DNA of 41,964 bases from CAYZPB01 sp964551195 (GCA_964551195.1 CAZKBI010000009.1:1-41964), one strand, 5' to 3'. Counted from the first letter of the stretch, positions 1 to 8,486 are shown. Made by a program: numbers and translations. The notes: generated from the letters alone by a model not told the origin.

Positions 1-58
1 TATTAATAATTGTTTTATTAATAAATTGAAAACCATTTAAACAAATAATTAATCTGCT

Positions 59-856
59 TTAATCTTCTACTGTTTTAATTTTCTGAGAAATATATACCAT
101 AGTTAAAATAGTAAACACATAGGCTTGAATTGAGCCAATAAAGACACTATATGCTAGCCAGACTATTAGAGGTATAACTCCCAATATTCCGATTCCCAGA
201 ATGACGCCGATTAATACCTCTCCCGCAAAAATGTTGCCGTAGAGACGCATGCCAAGCGTGAGGATTTTCGCAATTTCATCAATTATGTTTAGTGGAAACC
301 ACACTAGATATGGTTCAAAGAAATGCTTAAGATATCCCCTGGTGCCTCGGTACTTAATACTTAAAATATGAGTTAGTAATATTATAGAAACTGATAATGC
401 TAATGTAACGCTCAAGTCTGCTGTTGGTGACTTCCACCAAATAACTTCGACAACCTGTTTATCATTATGAACTACCGTAGATGTAGCGAGCATCTCTTGC
501 GATACAATTTCAGATCCTGCAATTGTTAACGGTTCATTATGTAGTGTAGCAATGTTGAATGGTAAACCCAACATATTACCTATCCAAATGAACAATATTA
601 AGGTCAGCCCAAGAAAAATAAATTTAGCACCTTTTTTTGCGCCAATCGTACTGCCGGTAATACCATAAACAAAATCTACAATCCACTCAAAAACATTCTG
701 AATACCTGTCGGTACCCCTTCAGTCATGTTTCTTGTTGCGATAAAAGAAAGTAAAAAAACGACCACGGAAGTAACCACAATCATCAATACAGTTGAGAGG
801 TTAAATTCTAACCATTGTAGATTTGCTGGTGCCCAGACAGGTTGAATATGCCCCAA
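59..856 (-). CDS. atpB: F0F1 ATP synthase subunit a
   Basis: Subunit a of the membrane F0 sector, which forms the proton (or sodium) half-channels next to the c-ring. The protein is very hydrophobic with five to six membrane segments. The C-terminal signature GMRLYGNIFAGEVL carries the essential arginine of the family (R207 counted from an upstream GTG at 865). That GTG overlaps the Shine-Dalgarno AAAGGAG, so I prefer the TTG at 856, which lies 8 bases after it. It follows atpZ and atpI in the same direction. The rest of the operon (atpE onward) must lie beyond base 1; bases 1-58 are an AT-rich spacer only. I see no Na+-specific signature in this subunit; the c subunit would decide the coupling ion. 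Confidence 0.95.
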   Translation of the reverse strand: MGHIQPVWAPANLQWLEFNLSTVLMIVVTSVVVFLLSFIATRNMTEGVPTGIQNVFEWIVDFVYGITGSTIGAKKGAKFIFLGLTLILFIWIGNMLGLPFNIATLHNEPLTIAGSEIVSQEMLATSTVVHNDKQVVEVIWWKSPTADLSVTLALSVSIILLTHILSIKYRGTRGYLKHFFEPYLVWFPLNIIDEIAKILTLGMRLYGNIFAGEVLIGVILGIGILGVIPLIVWLAYSVFIGSIQAYVFTILTMVYISQKIKTVED

Positions 857-875
857 GGTTTTCACTCCTTTCTCT

Positions 876-1259
876 TTATATTTTGTGTATTATACTATCC
901 ACAACTGATAACAGTTGGGCGATGAATAACCCGAAAATAGTTGTATAAAGATTAAAGTACTCTGGAAATTGAATTGCAACTAAGACAATAAGAACTGACG
1001 TTGCTATTCTTGTTGACATTCCAGTTGACAAGTGTCTTCTCTGGGAACCCTCATCGGATTGTGAAACAATCTCGCCTAAACGATCAATCTTACGTGATGT
1101 GTAATATGTATTAAGAAGGCTAATTGCGCCACCAAGCAACAAACCCGCAAAGAACTTGTAGTAAGGTGTAAAGATACCTAGTAAAAAAATAAACAATAAA
1201 ATAAATGTGTACTTAACAATTCTAGCAACTTTTATTTTATAATTTATTAAGTCGTTCAA
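876..1259 (-). CDS. atpI: ATP synthase subunit I family protein
   Basis: Small membrane protein of the AtpI family (127 aa), probably an assembly or Mg2+-related accessory factor of F0; the exact role is unsettled in the family. The sequence shows four hydrophobic segments (about residues 13-30, 34-52, 84-99 and 105-122) with a short charged loop near residue 60-80. Translation starts at a TTG (1259) preceded by AGGGGA about 10 bases upstream. It begins 6 bases after the atpZ stop and ends 19 bases before the atpB start chosen here, so it is co-transcribed. Assignment rests on topology and position more than on a strong motif. Confidence 0.8.
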   Translation of the reverse strand: MNDLINYKIKVARIVKYTFILLFIFLLGIFTPYYKFFAGLLLGGAISLLNTYYTSRKIDRLGEIVSQSDEGSQRRHLSTGMSTRIATSVLIVLVAIQFPEYFNLYTTIFGLFIAQLLSVVDSIIHKI

Positions 1260-1265
1260 GGCATG

Positions 1266-1484
1266 TCAGTCCCCTAAGTGTTTTTTGATCATAATAGATA
1301 CGGATAAAATTCCAAGAGCTAGACCAAGTAGTACTCCGATAATTAAAAAAAGAGGTGCTGCTCCAAAAACAGCATCAAGTTTATTACCAAGCAAAACTCC
1401 TATCGTTACAAACAATGCTATATCGATGCTTATTACACCGACTAATGCTAAAGCATGCCATGGATTTTCTCGATCAATTTTCAC
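1266..1484 (-). CDS. atpZ: AtpZ/AtpI-like protein, first gene of the atp operon
   Basis: Two-helix membrane protein of the F0F1-ATPase gene-1 family (AtpZ), with the typical pattern of a first helix, GVLLGNKLD, then a glycine-rich second helix LFLIIGVLLGLALGI. An in-frame ATG exists at 1532, but the predicted promoter (-10 at 1538-1543) would place the transcript start at about 1531, making that start impossible. The GTG at 1484 follows GGTGG at 6 bases and gives a 72-residue protein, the usual family size. It is the first gene of the operon that leads to atpI and atpB. Recent work on the family links it to ion transport or assembly; that is family knowledge, not visible here. Confidence 0.8.
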   Translation of the reverse strand: MKIDRENPWHALALVGVISIDIALFVTIGVLLGNKLDAVFGAAPLFLIIGVLLGLALGILSVSIMIKKHLGD

Positions 1485-1537
1485 CTTAAGCCACCAACAA
1501 TTTATAAATCTATTATTCTTCATGTATAACATCAGTT

Positions 1538-1567
1538 AGTATATCAAATATGTTTTCAGATTAGCAA
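1538..1567 (-). promoter_or_regulatory. Promoter of the atp operon
   Basis: On the minus strand TTGCTA (1567-1562) and TATACT (1543-1538) are separated by 18 bases, a good sigma-A type promoter. The start would fall near 1531, leaving a leader of about 45 bases before the GTG of atpZ. Confidence 0.6.
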
Positions 1568-1637
1568 CCACTTTTAACTATTATTCCAAAAAGTTTTATT
1601 AGTTATGCTTAGCCATAATTAACTGAGCTGATTGAGC

Positions 1638-2756
1638 TTATTTATCTTGGAAATGCTGTAACAAAATGTCAGCGATTCGCACTGACGCTTTTCCATCACC
1701 ATAAGGGTTGTCCGCACGCGCCATTTTTTCATAACTAGACTGATTTGTTAAGAGTTCGTTAGCGTTTGCATAAATTTCTTCTTCATCAGTCCCAACAAGT
1801 CGAAGCGTGCCAGCGGCAACTCCTTCGGGCCTCTCTGTAGTGTCACGCAAGACAAGTACAGGCACACCGAAGAAAGGAGCTTCCTCTTGTAGTCCCCCCG
1901 AGTCTGTCAGAATTAAATGGGAGCGCGCTTCAAAGTTATGAAAATCAATCACGTCGAGCGGCTCAATCAGTCTGACTCGCGGGCTCTTCCCAAGTATCTC
2001 CTGTGCTAGGAGCTGCACTCGCGGGTTTAAATGAACAGGGAAAACTACAGCAATATCTTCGTGTGCTTCCACAATCCTTTTTATTGCATAAAAAATACTG
2101 GTCATCGGGTCGCCTAAATTCTCGCGACGATGAGCAGTTACTAAAACCATTCTGTAAGCTTTGAGTTCCTCAAGAATTGGGTGCTTATAATTTTCACGCA
2201 CAGTAGTCTGGAAGGAATCAATTACCGTGTTGCCCGTAACAAAAATATCTTTAGGGTTTTTGTTCTCGGCTAATAAATTAGTTGCCGCCGCTTCCGTCGG
2301 TGCGAAATGCAAGTCAGCCAAAACGCCTGTTAACTGGCGATTGGCCTCCTCAGGAAAGGGCGAATATTTATTATTAGTACGCAGACCAGCCTCAACGTGA
2401 CCGATTGGCACCTGCTGATAAAAAGCTGCTAGGCTGCCAAGAAAGGTGGTGCTCGTGTCGCCATGCACTAAGACGATATCAGGTTGAACTTCGCTAATAA
2501 CTCGCTCTAAGCCAGTTAAAGCGTTAACCGAAATGTCGACAAGGCTCTGCTCTGGCTTCATAATATTAAGGTCGTATTGCGGGACTATCGCAAAAGTTCT
2601 AAGAACTTGATCAAGCATCGAGCGATGCTGTGCTGTTACACAGACAATACTTTCGAAATCCTGCTCACGTCTTTGCAGCTCTTGAACCAGAGGAGCCATC
2701 TTGATTGCCTCTGGACGTGTACCGAAAATTGTTAAAACCTTAATTTTTGTCTTCAT
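1638..2756 (-). CDS. wecB: UDP-N-acetylglucosamine 2-epimerase (non-hydrolysing)
   Basis: Interconverts UDP-GlcNAc and UDP-ManNAc in the cytoplasm, supplying ManNAc for teichoic acid linkage units or other cell-surface glycans. Family motifs are clear: GTRPEAIKMAPLV at the N-terminus, HGDTSTTF, GHVEAGLRT, VTAHRRENLG, and DSGGLQEEAPFFGVPVLVLR with TERPEG close to the C-terminus. An upstream in-frame ATG at 2795 has no good ribosome site; the ATG at 2756 follows TTAGGAG, so the protein is 372 aa, normal for the family. It lies just downstream of glyA and before the atp promoter. The B. subtilis orthologue is called mnaA. Confidence 0.95.
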   Translation of the reverse strand: MKTKIKVLTIFGTRPEAIKMAPLVQELQRREQDFESIVCVTAQHRSMLDQVLRTFAIVPQYDLNIMKPEQSLVDISVNALTGLERVISEVQPDIVLVHGDTSTTFLGSLAAFYQQVPIGHVEAGLRTNNKYSPFPEEANRQLTGVLADLHFAPTEAAATNLLAENKNPKDIFVTGNTVIDSFQTTVRENYKHPILEELKAYRMVLVTAHRRENLGDPMTSIFYAIKRIVEAHEDIAVVFPVHLNPRVQLLAQEILGKSPRVRLIEPLDVIDFHNFEARSHLILTDSGGLQEEAPFFGVPVLVLRDTTERPEGVAAGTLRLVGTDEEEIYANANELLTNQSSYEKMARADNPYGDGKASVRIADILLQHFQDK

Positions 2757-2819
2757 ATGTTTATATGCTCCTAAGCGATGAACTTTGGATCCCATTATTA
2801 AGATGAGCTCTAAATTTCC

Positions 2820-4061
2820 TTATAAAGCGGAATAAAGCGGAAAACGTGCGGTTAATTCAGCCACTTGCTCGCGGGCCTCATCCAACACATGCTCGTCTGT
2901 AGAATTCTTAACTGTCATTTCAATTAGCTCGGCTATTTTATCCATTTCAGCCAAGCCCATGCCACGAGTTGTTACAGCGGCAGTCCCAATTCGAATACCA
3001 CTTGTCACAAAAGGACTTTTCTCCTCAAAAGGAATCGTATTCTTATTACAAGTAATGCCAATCTCATCAAGAACGTGTTCAGCATCTTTGCCCGTAATAT
3101 TCATATTGTTTAGATCGATTAAAATTAGATGATTATCAGTGCCACCAGAAACCAAGCGGAAACCACGATTTGTTAATTGTTCAGCTAGACGCATACTATT
3201 CTCAATAATCTGTGCTGCGTAAATATTAAACTCAGGTTCTAATGCCTCGCCAAAAGCAACTGCTTTCGCGGCTATTACATGCATTAGCGGACCACCCTGG
3301 ATCCCAGGAAATACAGCCTTATCCACTGCGCGTGCGTATTGTTCCTTGCAGAGAATAAGACCGCCGCGCGGACCACGCAATGTTTTGTGCGTAGTAGATG
3401 TAACAAAATCAGAAAAAGGTACCGGATTCTGATGCAGTCCTGCAGCAACTAAGCCTGCGATGTGTGCCATATCAACCATTAAATATGCACCAATTTCATC
3501 AGCGATCTCACGGAATTTAGCAAAGTCAATTGCACGTGGATAAGCGCTGGCACCAGCAACGATCATTTTGGGCCGGTGCTCTAAAGCTAGTGCACGAACC
3601 TGATCATAGTCAATACGCTCCTTATCTTTATCCACAGTATAAGAAATGAAGTTATAGAGAACACCAGAAAAATTTACTGGGCTACCGTGCGTTAAGTGCC
3701 CACCGTGCGAGAGGTCCATACCGAGGATGGTGTCGCCGTGCTCCAATACAGCAAAATAAACTGCCATATTAGCCTGTGCCCCAGAATGCGGTTGAACGTT
3801 AGCATGCTCAGCACCGAAAAGTTCTTTAGCACGATCACGCGCAAGATTTTCCGCGATATCTACATACTCGCAGCCGCCATAATATCTTTTGTCTGGGTAG
3901 CCTTCAGCATATTTATTAGTTAATACTGAGCCAGTAGCCTCAAGAACAGCCCTACTTACAAAGTTCTCTGATGCTATTAATTCGATTTTGGAACGTTGAC
4001 GTCCAAGTTCAAGTTCAATAGCTTCAGCAATTTCCGGATCTTGCTTGCGTAATTCATCCAC
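2820..4061 (-). CDS. glyA: Serine hydroxymethyltransferase
   Basis: PLP enzyme that converts serine and tetrahydrofolate to glycine and methylene-tetrahydrofolate, the main one-carbon source. The PLP lysine lies in TSTTHKTLRGPRGG (K226 from the chosen start), and the N-terminal IELIASENFVS and HGGHLTHG motifs are present. An ATG at 4127 would overlap the upstream gene and lacks a ribosome site. The GTG at 4061 follows ACGGAGG at 8 bases and yields 413 aa, the family length. Placement after ywlG matches the B. subtilis order. Confidence 0.97.
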   Translation of the reverse strand: MDELRKQDPEIAEAIELELGRQRSKIELIASENFVSRAVLEATGSVLTNKYAEGYPDKRYYGGCEYVDIAENLARDRAKELFGAEHANVQPHSGAQANMAVYFAVLEHGDTILGMDLSHGGHLTHGSPVNFSGVLYNFISYTVDKDKERIDYDQVRALALEHRPKMIVAGASAYPRAIDFAKFREIADEIGAYLMVDMAHIAGLVAAGLHQNPVPFSDFVTSTTHKTLRGPRGGLILCKEQYARAVDKAVFPGIQGGPLMHVIAAKAVAFGEALEPEFNIYAAQIIENSMRLAEQLTNRGFRLVSGGTDNHLILIDLNNMNITGKDAEHVLDEIGITCNKNTIPFEEKSPFVTSGIRIGTAAVTTRGMGLAEMDKIAELIEMTVKNSTDEHVLDEAREQVAELTARFPLYSAL

Positions 4062-4095
4062 AGTAACGACCTCCGTTTGATTTATATTAGTTTGA

Positions 4096-4641
4096 TTAAA
4101 TTTTATATTTAGCGCGCGCTCCGCCAATTAGCTTCGGACGCGTTGTTGCTGCGATTAGTCGGGCATCTCCAATTGTGGTAGTTTCACCTACATAAGGGAC
4201 CGCAACCGGCTTCAAGTGCATTCCAATTAACGTGCCACCAATATCGATGCCACAGTCTGCCTTTATGTGTTCAACTACAAGAGCATCATCTAAGGCTTGG
4301 TAAGCGTGAGTAGACAAGGCACCTCCAGCCTCAAGAACTGGAATTACTGTAACTTCATCGAGGCCAAAACGATCTGCAGTTGCGCGCTCAACAATTAGTG
4401 AGCGGTTGATATGCTCGCATGCTTGAAAAGCTAGATGAAATCCGTAGCGCCCTTGGAAATCAGCTAGAACCTTATAGATTACTGCTGCTGCCTCAACACT
4501 TGTCGCTGTACCGATGCGCTTGCCGACTGCTTCACTAGTGCTACAACCAACCACTAGGATTTGGTCAGAAAATAATGGGTAGTAGTTCAGTAATTCGGTT
4601 AAAAATGAATTAAGATCTCTCTCAATCTGTTGCAAAATCAT
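4096..4641 (-). CDS. ywlG: YwlG / UPF0340 (TIGR01440) family protein
   Basis: Conserved Firmicutes protein of unknown function, here about 181 aa. Recognisable blocks are VVGCSTSEAVGKRIGTATS, FQACEHINRSLIVERAT and VLEAGGALSTHAY, including conserved Cys and His residues. The open frame extends up to 4770 inside rpiB, but the ATG at 4641 follows a GAGGAG and gives the usual family length. It sits between rpiB and glyA as in B. subtilis, so it is likely co-transcribed with them. No function can be deduced from the sequence. Confidence 0.88.
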   Translation of the reverse strand: MILQQIERDLNSFLTELLNYYPLFSDQILVVGCSTSEAVGKRIGTATSVEAAAVIYKVLADFQGRYGFHLAFQACEHINRSLIVERATADRFGLDEVTVIPVLEAGGALSTHAYQALDDALVVEHIKADCGIDIGGTLIGMHLKPVAVPYVGETTTIGDARLIAATTRPKLIGGARAKYKI

Positions 4642-4675
4642 CTCGCTTATCTTCTCCTCAAATCTATTCTCTGAT

Positions 4676-5125
4676 TTAGTTTTCTTCTCCGAGTTCGATA
4701 CGACAAATTTTGTCAACACGCTTGGCATGGCGCCCGCCCTCATATTCTGACTCGAGCCAGATACGAACAATATCTAGGGCCACGTGCAAACCTGTCGTTC
4801 TGCCTCCTAAACAGAGTACGTTGGAATCATTGTGTTGACGCGTTACCTTAGCAGAATAGCAATCTCCCACTAGTGCAGCGCGGATACCATTGACTTTGTT
4901 AGCAGCTATTGACATTCCAATACCGGTGCCGCAGATTAGAATTCCTCGATCAACCTCTTGCTGCTTAACAGCATTAGTAACTGGCCGGACATAATCGGGA
5001 TAATCTACCGTTGATAGATCGTCCGCCCCATAGTCTGTATAGTCGACTCCGAGCTCGATAAGTAGTGCTTTGATATTTTCTTTTAATTCATAGCCTCCAT
5101 GGTCTGAAGCAATAGCTACTTTCAT
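4676..5125 (-). CDS. rpiB: Ribose-5-phosphate isomerase B
   Basis: RpiB/LacAB-family sugar phosphate isomerase that interconverts ribose-5-P and ribulose-5-P in the pentose phosphate pathway. Active-site elements are visible: SDHGG at residues 7-11, the catalytic Cys65 in CGTGIGMSIAANK, and H98 in RQHNDSNVLCLG. Length 149 aa is normal. The ATG follows a strong GGGGAGGGG site. The family also contains allose- and galactose-6-P isomerases, but the syntenic position next to ywlE and ywlG favours RpiB. Confidence 0.95.
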   Translation of the reverse strand: MKVAIASDHGGYELKENIKALLIELGVDYTDYGADDLSTVDYPDYVRPVTNAVKQQEVDRGILICGTGIGMSIAANKVNGIRAALVGDCYSAKVTRQHNDSNVLCLGGRTTGLHVALDIVRIWLESEYEGGRHAKRVDKICRIELGEEN

Positions 5126-5208
5126 TATCTAAACCCCTCCCCAGAAATATTGTATGCGAACTTCTATCTTTTCATTATACATTATTTATATTGCTATTTG
5201 GTTACAAT

Positions 5209-5670
5209 TCACTCTTTATCTGCAGGGTATTTTTCTAGAAATAGATCGATTGCTTCTGTTATTTCTGCGGCAATCTCTTCATAAGTCCGCAGGTCGCCAC
5301 CGTAAGGATCAGTGATATCGATTGACTCCTCTTTAAGCATCATTATTTTGGCTGTATATTCTGGATAGGAGTTAATCAGAAAATGTTTGTGCATCTGGGT
5401 CATTGTTAGAATTATATCAGCCCATTCTAGAAGTTCAGGAGTCGTTCGCAGGGAAGTAAGGTCATGTTCTTCCAACTTAAGCTCATCAGAAACTAGATCA
5501 CGAATAATTTCTATAGTATTAGCTGAGTAGCTTTCCCCGGTAGCTGCAAAAATTCCTGCAGATTTCGTTTCAATCTTCAAGTTCTGTTCCTTTGCCTTCT
5601 CCCGTAAAATATACTCGGCCATGGGACTACGACAAGTATTGCCAGTACAGACAAATAGCACCTTTAACAT
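5209..5670 (-). CDS. ywlE: Protein-arginine phosphatase, low-molecular-weight PTP family
   Basis: LMW phosphatase fold with the P-loop CTGNTCRSP at residues 8-16 (nucleophile Cys8, Arg14) and the general acid Asp121 in TDPYGG. The threonine at position 12 of the loop corresponds to the residue that gives B. subtilis YwlE its phospho-arginine specificity, so arginine dephosphorylation opposite an McsB kinase is the likely role. McsB is not in the window. It lies 12 bases downstream of ywlC, in the same order as in B. subtilis. Confidence 0.9.
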   Translation of the reverse strand: MLKVLFVCTGNTCRSPMAEYILREKAKEQNLKIETKSAGIFAATGESYSANTIEIIRDLVSDELKLEEHDLTSLRTTPELLEWADIILTMTQMHKHFLINSYPEYTAKIMMLKEESIDITDPYGGDLRTYEEIAAEITEAIDLFLEKYPADKE

Positions 5671-5682
5671 TAGATTTCCTCC

Positions 5683-6375
5683 TTATTTCTCGCTCTTTCC
5701 AGAAATGGTGTCTGCAATTTTGACCTCCCCAATTACTCCTTGCAGTTCCTTAAGTGTAATTGCACCGGTTCGCAGGATTGTTGGGATATCACCCGTCATA
5801 TCGATCACGGTTGATTCTAAACCGATATCAGTAGTGCCGCCGTCAACAATTCCGTCGATTCTACCATTAAGGTCATCGTATACTTGAGCAGCGGTTGTTG
5901 GACTTGGTCGCCCGGAACGATTCGCGCTAGGTGTGGCCAGTGGGAATCCCGCCTCCCTAATTATTGTAAGGGCAATCTCATTTGCCGGCATCCTCACGCC
6001 AACAGTAGATCGGTTTGCTGTAACTAAAGAAGATAGCCCCGGTTTATGTTTCAGAACAATCGTCAAGGGACCGGGCCAGAAGTGATTAATTAAAGTTAGG
6101 CTTTTCTCGTCGATCTCCATAACAAGGTCGTAAATTTGTTCTTTTTCCGCTATTAGTATGCTAAGCGGATTATCGTAGGGTCGCCCTTTGGCGAGGAAAA
6201 TCTTATCCACAGCCGCGTCACTAAAGGCATCTGCGCCAAGTCCGTAAACGGTCTCCGTCGGAAATGCAATAATTTCACCGGCTTGCAGGCTTTCTGCTAC
6301 TTCAGAAAAAATTTTTTGCGCTGATAACCCAGTCATATCAAGGGTTTCCCATGTTTTTGTTATAGTTGTCCTCAT
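5683..6375 (-). CDS. ywlC: L-threonylcarbamoyladenylate synthase (TsaC/Sua5)
   Basis: Makes threonylcarbamoyl-AMP for the universal t6A37 modification of ANN-decoding tRNAs. The YrdC domain covers most of the 230 aa: FPTETVYGLGADA (38-50), AKGRPYDNPLSI (62-73), FWPGPLTIVL and ATPSANRSGRPSPTT. The extra C-terminal Sua5 domain of B. subtilis YwlC (about 340 aa) is absent, so this is the short TsaC-like form. The start ATG at 6375 follows AGAGG at 10 bases. Two DnaA-box-like sequences lie 80-100 bases upstream. Confidence 0.93.
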   Translation of the reverse strand: MRTTITKTWETLDMTGLSAQKIFSEVAESLQAGEIIAFPTETVYGLGADAFSDAAVDKIFLAKGRPYDNPLSILIAEKEQIYDLVMEIDEKSLTLINHFWPGPLTIVLKHKPGLSSLVTANRSTVGVRMPANEIALTIIREAGFPLATPSANRSGRPSPTTAAQVYDDLNGRIDGIVDGGTTDIGLESTVIDMTGDIPTILRTGAITLKELQGVIGEVKIADTISGKSEK

Positions 6376-6453
6376 GATAAATTAGCCTCTTCTCATCATT
6401 GCTTATTTTTCACATTATTTAATATTAACGCATGTAAATTTTGACTTTTCTTC

Positions 6454-6473
6454 TGTGGATTTCCTGTGGATAA
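6454..6473 (-). promoter_or_regulatory. Tandem DnaA-box-like sequences upstream of ywlC
   Basis: On the minus strand TTATCCACA (6473-6465) matches the DnaA-box consensus exactly and AAATCCACA (6462-6454) matches 7 of 9. Their starts are 11 bp apart, one helical turn, in the same orientation. They occupy the 128-bp gap between prmC and ywlC. A third perfect box lies inside ywlC at 6203-6211 in the opposite orientation, possibly by chance. In B. subtilis a DnaA-box cluster is reported upstream of ywlC. Confidence 0.55.
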
Positions 6474-6503
6474 CTTTTATTCTACTTCTAGAAACTCCAG
6501 TAT

Positions 6504-7358
6504 TTATCGGTATTCAGCAAGGATTATTCGTGGTATCCCCTGCAAATCCCTAAGCACCTTGCTAGTCTTTGCACCGCTGTTTTGGAGTATATTGATAATT
6601 TCTGTTTCCTGCCCGTAGCCAATTTCTAGAGCAATTAGCCCTGGTCTATTTAAGAGAATTAACCCTTCATTTATTATCCTATAATAGAAGTCTAAACCAG
6701 TTTCTCCACCATCTAAAGCCAAAATTGGTTCATATAAACGAACCTCGGCACTCAATTCCGCTAAATCCTTATATGTAATATAGGGTGGGTTCGATACAAT
6801 AATATCAAACTTATGACCCTTCGTTAAGAATGGCTGGAATAAATCGCCCTGGAGCAGCTCGATATTTGCCTGAAGTTGCTGCATATTCTCTTTAGCAAGG
6901 TCAATCGCTAATGGGGAAATGTCGACTGCTTTAACTTGCCAGTCAGGCCTTTCTAAGGCAAGTGTTATCGCAATAGCACCAGTACCAGTACCAATATCGG
7001 CAACAGTCAAAGTTTGGTTCTGCCAGATAGCCTCCGCCTCATTCAGCACGCTCTCCACAAGCAATTCAGTTTCCGGTCGTGGTATCAGATTCCCTGGTCG
7101 CGTCATGAAATCGCGCCCATAGAAATTCTGCCTGCCCGTAATATATTGTAATGGTTCACTAGCGATCCTTCTGGCAATCAATTCATCTAGATCCGCGATC
7201 TCTTCCGCTGATAATTCCTGCAACTGATTTAAATAAAAATATGTACGGTCCCATTGAAAATAAAAAGAGATAAGCACCTCCGCGTTTAATGCGGGATGCT
7301 CTATTCCAGCTTTAATAAGCTCTTCTATTTTATTGGTATAATATTCATTAATTCTCAT
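6504..7358 (-). CDS. prmC: Release factor glutamine methyltransferase
   Basis: SAM-dependent N5-methyltransferase that modifies the glutamine of the GGQ motif in release factors RF1 and RF2. The N-terminal helical substrate-binding domain is followed by the Rossmann SAM-binding motif DIGTGTGAIA (121-130) and the catalytic NPPY at residues 190-193. Length 284 aa is typical. It begins 4 bases after the prfA stop with no strong ribosome site, so its translation is probably coupled to prfA, its own substrate. Confidence 0.96.
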   Translation of the reverse strand: MRINEYYTNKIEELIKAGIEHPALNAEVLISFYFQWDRTYFYLNQLQELSAEEIADLDELIARRIASEPLQYITGRQNFYGRDFMTRPGNLIPRPETELLVESVLNEAEAIWQNQTLTVADIGTGTGAIAITLALERPDWQVKAVDISPLAIDLAKENMQQLQANIELLQGDLFQPFLTKGHKFDIIVSNPPYITYKDLAELSAEVRLYEPILALDGGETGLDFYYRIINEGLILLNRPGLIALEIGYGQETEIINILQNSGAKTSKVLRDLQGIPRIILAEYR

Positions 7359-7362
7359 TTGA

Positions 7363-8436
7363 TTATTCTACAGATGAGCCCTGCAAAAGATCGGCCTGCG
7401 CTTCCGATACCAGTGCATCAATTAGCTCATTTAAATCCCCATCGATAATATAGTCAAGCTTGTGTAGTGTTAACCCGATGCGGTGGTCTGTAACCCTGTT
7501 CTGAGGAAAATTATAGGTGCGGATTCGCTCGCTACGGTCGCCCGTACCAACCTTAATTTTGCGCTCTTGGTCAAGTTTCTCTTGTTCTTCTGCACGCTGT
7601 TTTTCGTAAATACGTGCACGCAGAATTTTCATCGCTTTCTCTTTGTTCTTAATCTGCGACTTCTCGTCCTGCATCGAGACAACAACTCCTGTAGGCTCAT
7701 GTGTTAAGCGAACGGCCGACATTGTCGTGTTAACACTCTGTCCACCAGGACCACTTGAAGCATAAGTATCGACACGAATATCATTCTCATGGATTTCAAT
7801 CTCGACCGCTTCAATCTCTGGTAGAACAGCAACTGTTGCGGTAGAGGTATGAACACGTCCACCTGATTCTGTCTCTGGTATACGTTGCACACGATGTGCA
7901 CCACTTTCATATTTCAACTTACTATAAACTCCCTTACCATAAATCATGAAGATTATCTCTTTGAAACCACCAATTCCTGTGCTATGCGCCTCAATTACTT
8001 CGGTTTTCCAACCTTGGCGCTCAGCGTACCGTGCATACATACGATACAGGTCACCAGCGAATAAGGCTGCCTCTTCACCGCCAGCAGCACCACGAATCTC
8101 GACAATAACGTTCTTCGAGTCGTTAGGGTCCTTTGGTAGTAATAATACTCTTAATTCTTCCTCTATTTCATCCCTGCGATCCGAAAGCTCATGAATCTCA
8201 GCCTTAACAAGATCCAACATATCATGTTCGAGCTTCTCTTCAAGTAGCAGCTTCGATTCTTCAAGCTCAGCCATTACTTTTTTATATTCACGATATTTGG
8301 CAACAAAATCCGCAATGTCTGACTGTTCCTTAGAATATTCGCGCAGCTTATTTAAGTTGCTTGTTATCTCTGGGTCCATCAGATACCCGGTCAGTTCCTC
8401 ATAACGTTTTTCAATTCCAGCTAAACGTTTTAACAT
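7363..8436 (-). CDS. prfA: Peptide chain release factor 1
   Basis: Reads UAA and UAG stop codons and triggers peptide release. The GGQ motif is in SSGPGGQSVNT (residues 231-233 from the chosen start) and the stop-codon-reading tripeptide region is RIPETESGGRVHTS. An N-terminal coiled-coil domain precedes them. A GTG at 8445 overlaps the ribosome site GAGAGG; the ATG at 8436 is correctly spaced, giving 357 aa. It is followed closely by prmC, and the gap upstream carries a strong hairpin that separates it from rpmE. Confidence 0.97.
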   Translation of the reverse strand: MLKRLAGIEKRYEELTGYLMDPEITSNLNKLREYSKEQSDIADFVAKYREYKKVMAELEESKLLLEEKLEHDMLDLVKAEIHELSDRRDEIEEELRVLLLPKDPNDSKNVIVEIRGAAGGEEAALFAGDLYRMYARYAERQGWKTEVIEAHSTGIGGFKEIIFMIYGKGVYSKLKYESGAHRVQRIPETESGGRVHTSTATVAVLPEIEAVEIEIHENDIRVDTYASSGPGGQSVNTTMSAVRLTHEPTGVVVSMQDEKSQIKNKEKAMKILRARIYEKQRAEEQEKLDQERKIKVGTGDRSERIRTYNFPQNRVTDHRIGLTLHKLDYIIDGDLNELIDALVSEAQADLLQGSSVE

Positions 8437-8457
8437 TTTGCACACCTCTCACTTATA

Positions 8458-8486
8458 ACTAAAGCAAGCCATCGGCTTGCCTCAGT
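8458..8486 (-). terminator. Stem-loop between rpmE and prfA
   Basis: The arms 8486-8474 and 8470-8458 pair over 13 positions on the minus strand around a 3-base loop, with a central GCAAGCC/GGCTTGC core. Two of the pairs are G-U in minus-strand RNA but would be A-C mismatches in plus-strand RNA, which supports a minus-strand transcript. Only TTTAG follows the hairpin, not a long U-run, so it may be an attenuator, processing or stabilising structure rather than a strong terminator. Confidence 0.55.

Noticed and set aside
3628..3636. Perfect DnaA box TTATCCACA inside glyA
   Set aside because: Encodes Val-Asp-Lys in a conserved protein with no companion box nearby; consistent with chance.
7704..8194. 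Open frames on both strands within prfA
   Set aside because: They are shadows of the conserved prfA frame, without ribosome sites or recognisable protein features. The same holds for antisense frames inside walK, purA, glyA and others.
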